From CALMZN01 sp964540095 (GTDB lineage: Bacteria > Patescibacteriota > Patescibacteriia > UBA1558 > GWA2-36-10), in contig CAZILH010000030.1 of the NCBI GenBank assembly GCA_964540095.1, positions 1 through 7,466 on the forward strand: a stretch of DNA of 7,466 nucleotides, read 5' to 3'. The stretch's first letter is position 1. Each line of letters opens with the position of its first letter. The translations under genes were made by a program, and so were the position numbers. Under the pieces are notes generated by a model. It was not told the DNA's origin and made no database searches. It worked only from the letters and a program-made list of their open reading frames with translations. Positions 5,403-7,466 of the stretch are shown here, one piece after another.

Positions 5403-6728
5403 TTACTTATTTATTAAAGTATAAAGCAAACCCAAAGCCGAAGTAGCCATCAAAACAAAAGTAAACCAGACCAAACTGCGCGATAATTTATTACCACTAT
5501 AATCACCTAATATTTTTTTGTTGCCATTGATCTTGGCAATGACAAATATCAAAGGCACAGCCGCGATACCATTGAACACGGCAGTGAACACCAAGGCCTT
5601 AAATGGATTGATACCAATAAAATTCATCAACAAGCCAACCAAAGTAGCAATAATTATCACAGCGTAAAATCCTTTGGCTTGGCTCAATTTTCTGTACAAA
5701 CCTTCTTTCCAGCCCAAGGCCTCTGATAGCGCATAGGCCGCGGATCCTGCTAATACTGGTATGCCCAAAAGACCCAAACCAATTATCCCGATAGCAAAAA
5801 TATCTTTGGCAATTTGTCCGGAATTAGGAAATGACTGCACTAGTGGCTCTAGGGCTTTGGCCGCCTCAGCCGCTGAGTTGATGTCAGTAATTCCGTTTTT
5901 GAATAAAACCGAAGCAGTGGTAATGATAATAAACCACTGAGCTAGTTGTGACCACAACATACCAACAGAAGTATCAATTCTCATATCATGCAAGAATTTT
6001 TTCAAGCCATGCGGTGTGCCACCTTTTTGTGGTAGATTGTGATGAGCAATCTCCTCCTCTACTTCTTCACTAGCCTGCCAAAAAAACATGTAAGGCGTAA
6101 TGGTGGTACCAAAAACACCGGTGATGATAAATAAATATTCAAAATCAAATTTTATGCTGGGTATAAATGTGGCTCTGATAATTTCTCCCCAAGAATGATC
6201 AACAATCAAGGCCGTAAAAATATAGGCCACCAAAACCAAAGCCAGCCACTTCAAAAATTTGACATATTTTTTGTAGCTAACAAAAACTTCCAAAGCCACA
6301 ATCAAAATCGCAAAAGCAATAGCATAAAAGGCAAAAGGCAAATCCCAAACCAGCTCTGCGGCACTGGCTATAGCGCCAATGTCTGCTCCGATATTTATAG
6401 TATTGGCAATGACTACCAAAAAAACTACGACTAGCAAAACTTTTTTAGAAAAATTTTCTTTGACCACGCCAGCCAAACCCTTACCTGTCACCGCGCCAAT
6501 ACGCGCGCAGGTCTCTTGAATGGCAATCAAAAGCGGAATCTGATAAAAAGCTGTCCAGAGCATGCCAAAGCCGAATTGCGCACCAGTTTGCGAATAGGTG
6601 GCAATACCAGATGGGTCATCATCAGCCGCGCCAGTGATCAAGCCCGGACCCAAAATGCGGAAAAATCTTCCGATTTTATTTGATTTTTTGTTGCTGGGAA
6701 TTTTCTTTGTTTTTGTGTTTTCCGTCAT
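5403..6728 (-). CDS. Nramp-family cation transporter with altered ion site
   Basis: The 441-aa integral membrane protein belongs to the Nramp/SLC11 family, which moves divalent cations into the cytosol, usually with protons. About eleven hydrophobic helices can be seen. The first helix region matches GPGLITGAADDDPSG (residues 27-41): the family motif DPGN becomes D38-P-S-G41, so the usual ligand Asn is Gly. In helix 6 the usual ATVMPHN is TTITPYM (208-214), so the metal-binding Met is Thr211. The acidic stretch EEVEEE follows. The loss of Met argues against a standard Mn/Fe site; known Nramp relatives that move magnesium also lack it, so Mg2+ or another hard ion is possible. ATG 6728 is chosen over an in-frame TTG at 6752, which overlaps the -10 box. 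There is no SD. It is followed 12 nt later by msrB. Confidence 0.92.
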   Translation of the reverse strand: MTENTKTKKIPSNKKSNKIGRFFRILGPGLITGAADDDPSGIATYSQTGAQFGFGMLWTAFYQIPLLIAIQETCARIGAVTGKGLAGVVKENFSKKVLLVVVFLVVIANTINIGADIGAIASAAELVWDLPFAFYAIAFAILIVALEVFVSYKKYVKFLKWLALVLVAYIFTALIVDHSWGEIIRATFIPSIKFDFEYLFIITGVFGTTITPYMFFWQASEEVEEEIAHHNLPQKGGTPHGLKKFLHDMRIDTSVGMLWSQLAQWFIIITTASVLFKNGITDINSAAEAAKALEPLVQSFPNSGQIAKDIFAIGIIGLGLLGIPVLAGSAAYALSEALGWKEGLYRKLSQAKGFYAVIIIATLVGLLMNFIGINPFKALVFTAVFNGIAAVPLIFVIAKINGNKKILGDYSGNKLSRSLVWFTFVLMATSALGLLYTLINK

Positions 6729-6741
6729 AAAAATAATCTTT

Positions 6742-6747
6742 ATTATA
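6742..6747 (-). promoter_or_regulatory. -10 box for the Nramp-msrB unit
   Basis: The minus strand has a perfect TATAAT, 13 nt before the ATG at 6728, predicting a leader of about 7 nt. No good -35 box is visible at the right distance. Confidence 0.55.
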
Positions 6748-6790
6748 CACAAATAGTACCATAATAAAGAAAAATTGTGAAAATAAAATC

Positions 6791-6820
6791 AGCCAGGAGC
6801 GCGTGTTTGCACTCCTGGCT
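6791..6820 (-). terminator. Strong terminator of the RidA-like gene
   Basis: AGCCAGGAG (6791-6799) and CTCCTGGCT (6812-6820) form a perfect 9-bp stem with a 12-base loop. On the minus strand it is followed by GATTTTATTTT. It lies 20 nt after the stop codon and about 45 nt before the Nramp promoter. Confidence 0.92.
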
Positions 6821-6840
6821 GTTCTGGGACCCTGCTTGCG

Positions 6841-7287
6841 TCAGCGACAGATACCAATGACCTCGAACTTGGCGCCCATCGGCAGCTCCCTGACTCCGAT
6901 CACCGCACGGCCGGGCTTGTCACTGTCCGGGCTCAGCCTGCTCAGGATCGAGCTCTGCCAGATCTCGTTGATCTGCTGATAGATGCCGGCGACCTGGAAG
7001 ACCTCGTGTCCGCCGCAGACGGCGCGAGCACAATTATTGAGCGGCTCGGTGGTGAAGACCAACACATACACCAGATCGTCCGCCTTCTTGTTGCTCATCG
7101 TGAGACAGAGCGTCATGTTCATGAAGGCCTCACGAAGCTGATCGAAGGGGCTGTCGGAAATGGTCTGCCCGTCCTTGACGTCGGGCAGGGTGCCGGAGGT
7201 GATGGTCAGTCCTTTGAGGACCACGACCGGAGCCAGCAGACGAGCCAGGACATGGGTCGCAAGCGCCTCGGGCATGTGCTTGGACAT
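6841..7287 (-). CDS. RidA-like (YjgF/UK114 family) protein, GC-rich
   Basis: The 148-aa cytosolic protein fits the RidA/YjgF family, whose best-known members hydrolyse reactive enamine/imine intermediates made by PLP enzymes. The signs are TITSGTLP (28-35) in place of the family's FVSGQ-P, the helix QLREAFMNMTLCL (50-62), DLVYVLVFTTE (71-81), and the C-terminal GRAVIGVRELPMGAKFEVIGI, in which Arg127 and Glu142 align with the conserved arginine and glutamate of the active site. It is about 20 residues longer than usual, owing to an inserted segment near NNCARAVCGG (84-93) with two cysteines. Family membership is well supported, but the RidA reaction itself is not certain. ATG 7287 is chosen for its SD AAAGGA (7295-7300); the frame upstream is non-coding leader. 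Codons are strongly GC-rich, unlike the flanking genes. It forms a monocistronic unit. Confidence 0.8.
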   Translation of the reverse strand: MSKHMPEALATHVLARLLAPVVVLKGLTITSGTLPDVKDGQTISDSPFDQLREAFMNMTLCLTMSNKKADDLVYVLVFTTEPLNNCARAVCGGHEVFQVAGIYQQINEIWQSSILSRLSPDSDKPGRAVIGVRELPMGAKFEVIGICR

Positions 7288-7294
7288 AGGTTTA

Positions 7295-7308
7295 TCCTTT
7301 CGACAAGG
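7295..7308 (-). promoter_or_regulatory. SD site of the RidA-like gene inside a small hairpin
   Basis: On the minus strand CCTT-GTCGA-AAGG (7296-7308) is a 4-bp hairpin, and its 3' arm is the core of the SD AAAGGA, 7 nt before ATG. The stem is weak, so any blocking of translation would be mild. Confidence 0.5.
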
Positions 7309-7318
7309 TTCGACTATT

Positions 7319-7332
7319 GCCTGCTTACAGGC
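7319..7332 (-). promoter_or_regulatory. 5' hairpin in the RidA-like gene leader
   Basis: GCCTG-CTTA-CAGGC is a perfect 5-bp stem with a 4-base loop, about 9 nt into the predicted transcript. Position and size parallel the hairpins in the other two GC-rich genes. Confidence 0.6.
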
Positions 7333-7347
7333 GCGAGGGGACAAAGT

Positions 7348-7376
7348 AGATTATTATATTATTTCATTTTTGTCAA
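7348..7376 (-). promoter_or_regulatory. Promoter of the RidA-like gene
   Basis: The minus strand has TTGACA (7371-7376), exactly 17 nt, then TAATCT (7348-7353), a moderate -10. A TATAAT in the spacer is too close to the -35 to pair with it. The -35 lies 11 nt after the terminator of the upstream gene. Confidence 0.7.
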
Positions 7377-7387
7377 GAATAAAAAAT

Positions 7388-7402
7388 CAGCCCTAGGGAC
7401 TG
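7388..7402 (-). terminator. Terminator of the gene entering from the right edge
   Basis: On the minus strand CAGTCC-CTA-GGGCTG forms a 6-bp stem (one T-G pair) followed by ATTTTTTATT. It lies 4 nt after a TAA stop in the frame that enters from the right edge. Confidence 0.7.
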
Positions 7403-7406
7403 TTTT

Positions 7407-7466
7407 TTATCTTGGCGGTGTTTGTTGGACAAAGTTCGAAACTATTTCGAGCAAAATCCAAATGAT
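7407..7466 (-). CDS. C-terminal end of an unidentified gene (cut by window)
   Basis: On the minus strand one frame is open from the window edge for 19 codons and ends at TAA (7407-7409), just before a terminator hairpin. The residues, hydrophobic at first (IIWILLEIV) and then SNFVQQTPPR, suggest a protein ending near a membrane or hydrophobic helix. The fragment is too short to identify. A second frame is also open to a stop inside the terminator, so the frame choice rests on the stop-terminator spacing. Confidence 0.4.
   Translation of the reverse strand: MIWILLEIVSNFVQQTPPR

Noticed and set aside
7160..7396. Plus-strand open frame across the RidA-like gene start and promoter
   Set aside because: It runs antisense through a recognised gene, its leader and promoter, with no SD and no sensible protein.
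1..7466. CRISPR array, toxin-antitoxin pair or phage genes
   Set aside because: No spaced repeats, no two-gene toxin-antitoxin layout and no phage protein motifs were found.

Overview
The window looks like a chromosomal segment of a small-genome, AT-rich bacterium, most likely of the Patescibacteria (Candidate Phyla Radiation). This rests on the mix of short surface proteins (LysM/M23 peptidase, a membrane-anchored protein ending in DxDxDG calcium repeats, a COG4315-type secreted repeat protein), on very short AT-rich spacers, and on several ordinary genes lacking a Shine-Dalgarno (SD) site. No marker gene is present, so the phylum call is an inference.

Layout. Positions 1-612 (+) hold the 3' end of a LysM-M23 endopeptidase. 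It converges on a two-gene minus-strand unit: a small four-helix membrane protein (2358-2747) followed by a large anchored surface protein (753-2312). Between the convergent genes lies a branched palindromic repeat that also works as a two-way terminator (628-709). A COG4315-like secreted protein follows (2846-3307, -). Next come a 67-aa unknown protein (3551-3754, -), tRNA-Arg(CCG) (3932-4008, -), a 217-aa unknown protein (4162-4815, -), an Nramp-msrB pair (6728 to 5001, -), a RidA-like protein (6841-7287, -) and the last codons of another minus-strand gene (7407-7466).

The window contains two styles of gene. The AT-rich genes have no recognisable SD; two of them have a -10 box only about 13-15 nt from the start codon, so their mRNAs would have almost no leader. 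Three genes (67 aa, 217 aa and RidA-like) are strikingly GC-rich with G/C-ending codons. Each is a self-contained unit: a TTGACA -35 with a 17-nt spacer, placed 8-11 nt after the terminator of the upstream gene; a leader of roughly 55-110 nt with a hairpin near the 5' end; a clear SD; and a strong GC-rich terminator of its own. The two unknown genes share the same sequence between SD and ATG. This set of independent GC-rich units is the most interesting feature of the window. No protein here identifies them as a known mobile element or defence system.

Functionally, the Nramp-like transporter has a non-standard ion site (Gly and Thr where Asn and Met are usual) and is probably co-transcribed with msrB, a repair enzyme for oxidised methionine. 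The M23 peptidase, the calcium-repeat protein and the COG4315 protein belong to the cell envelope.
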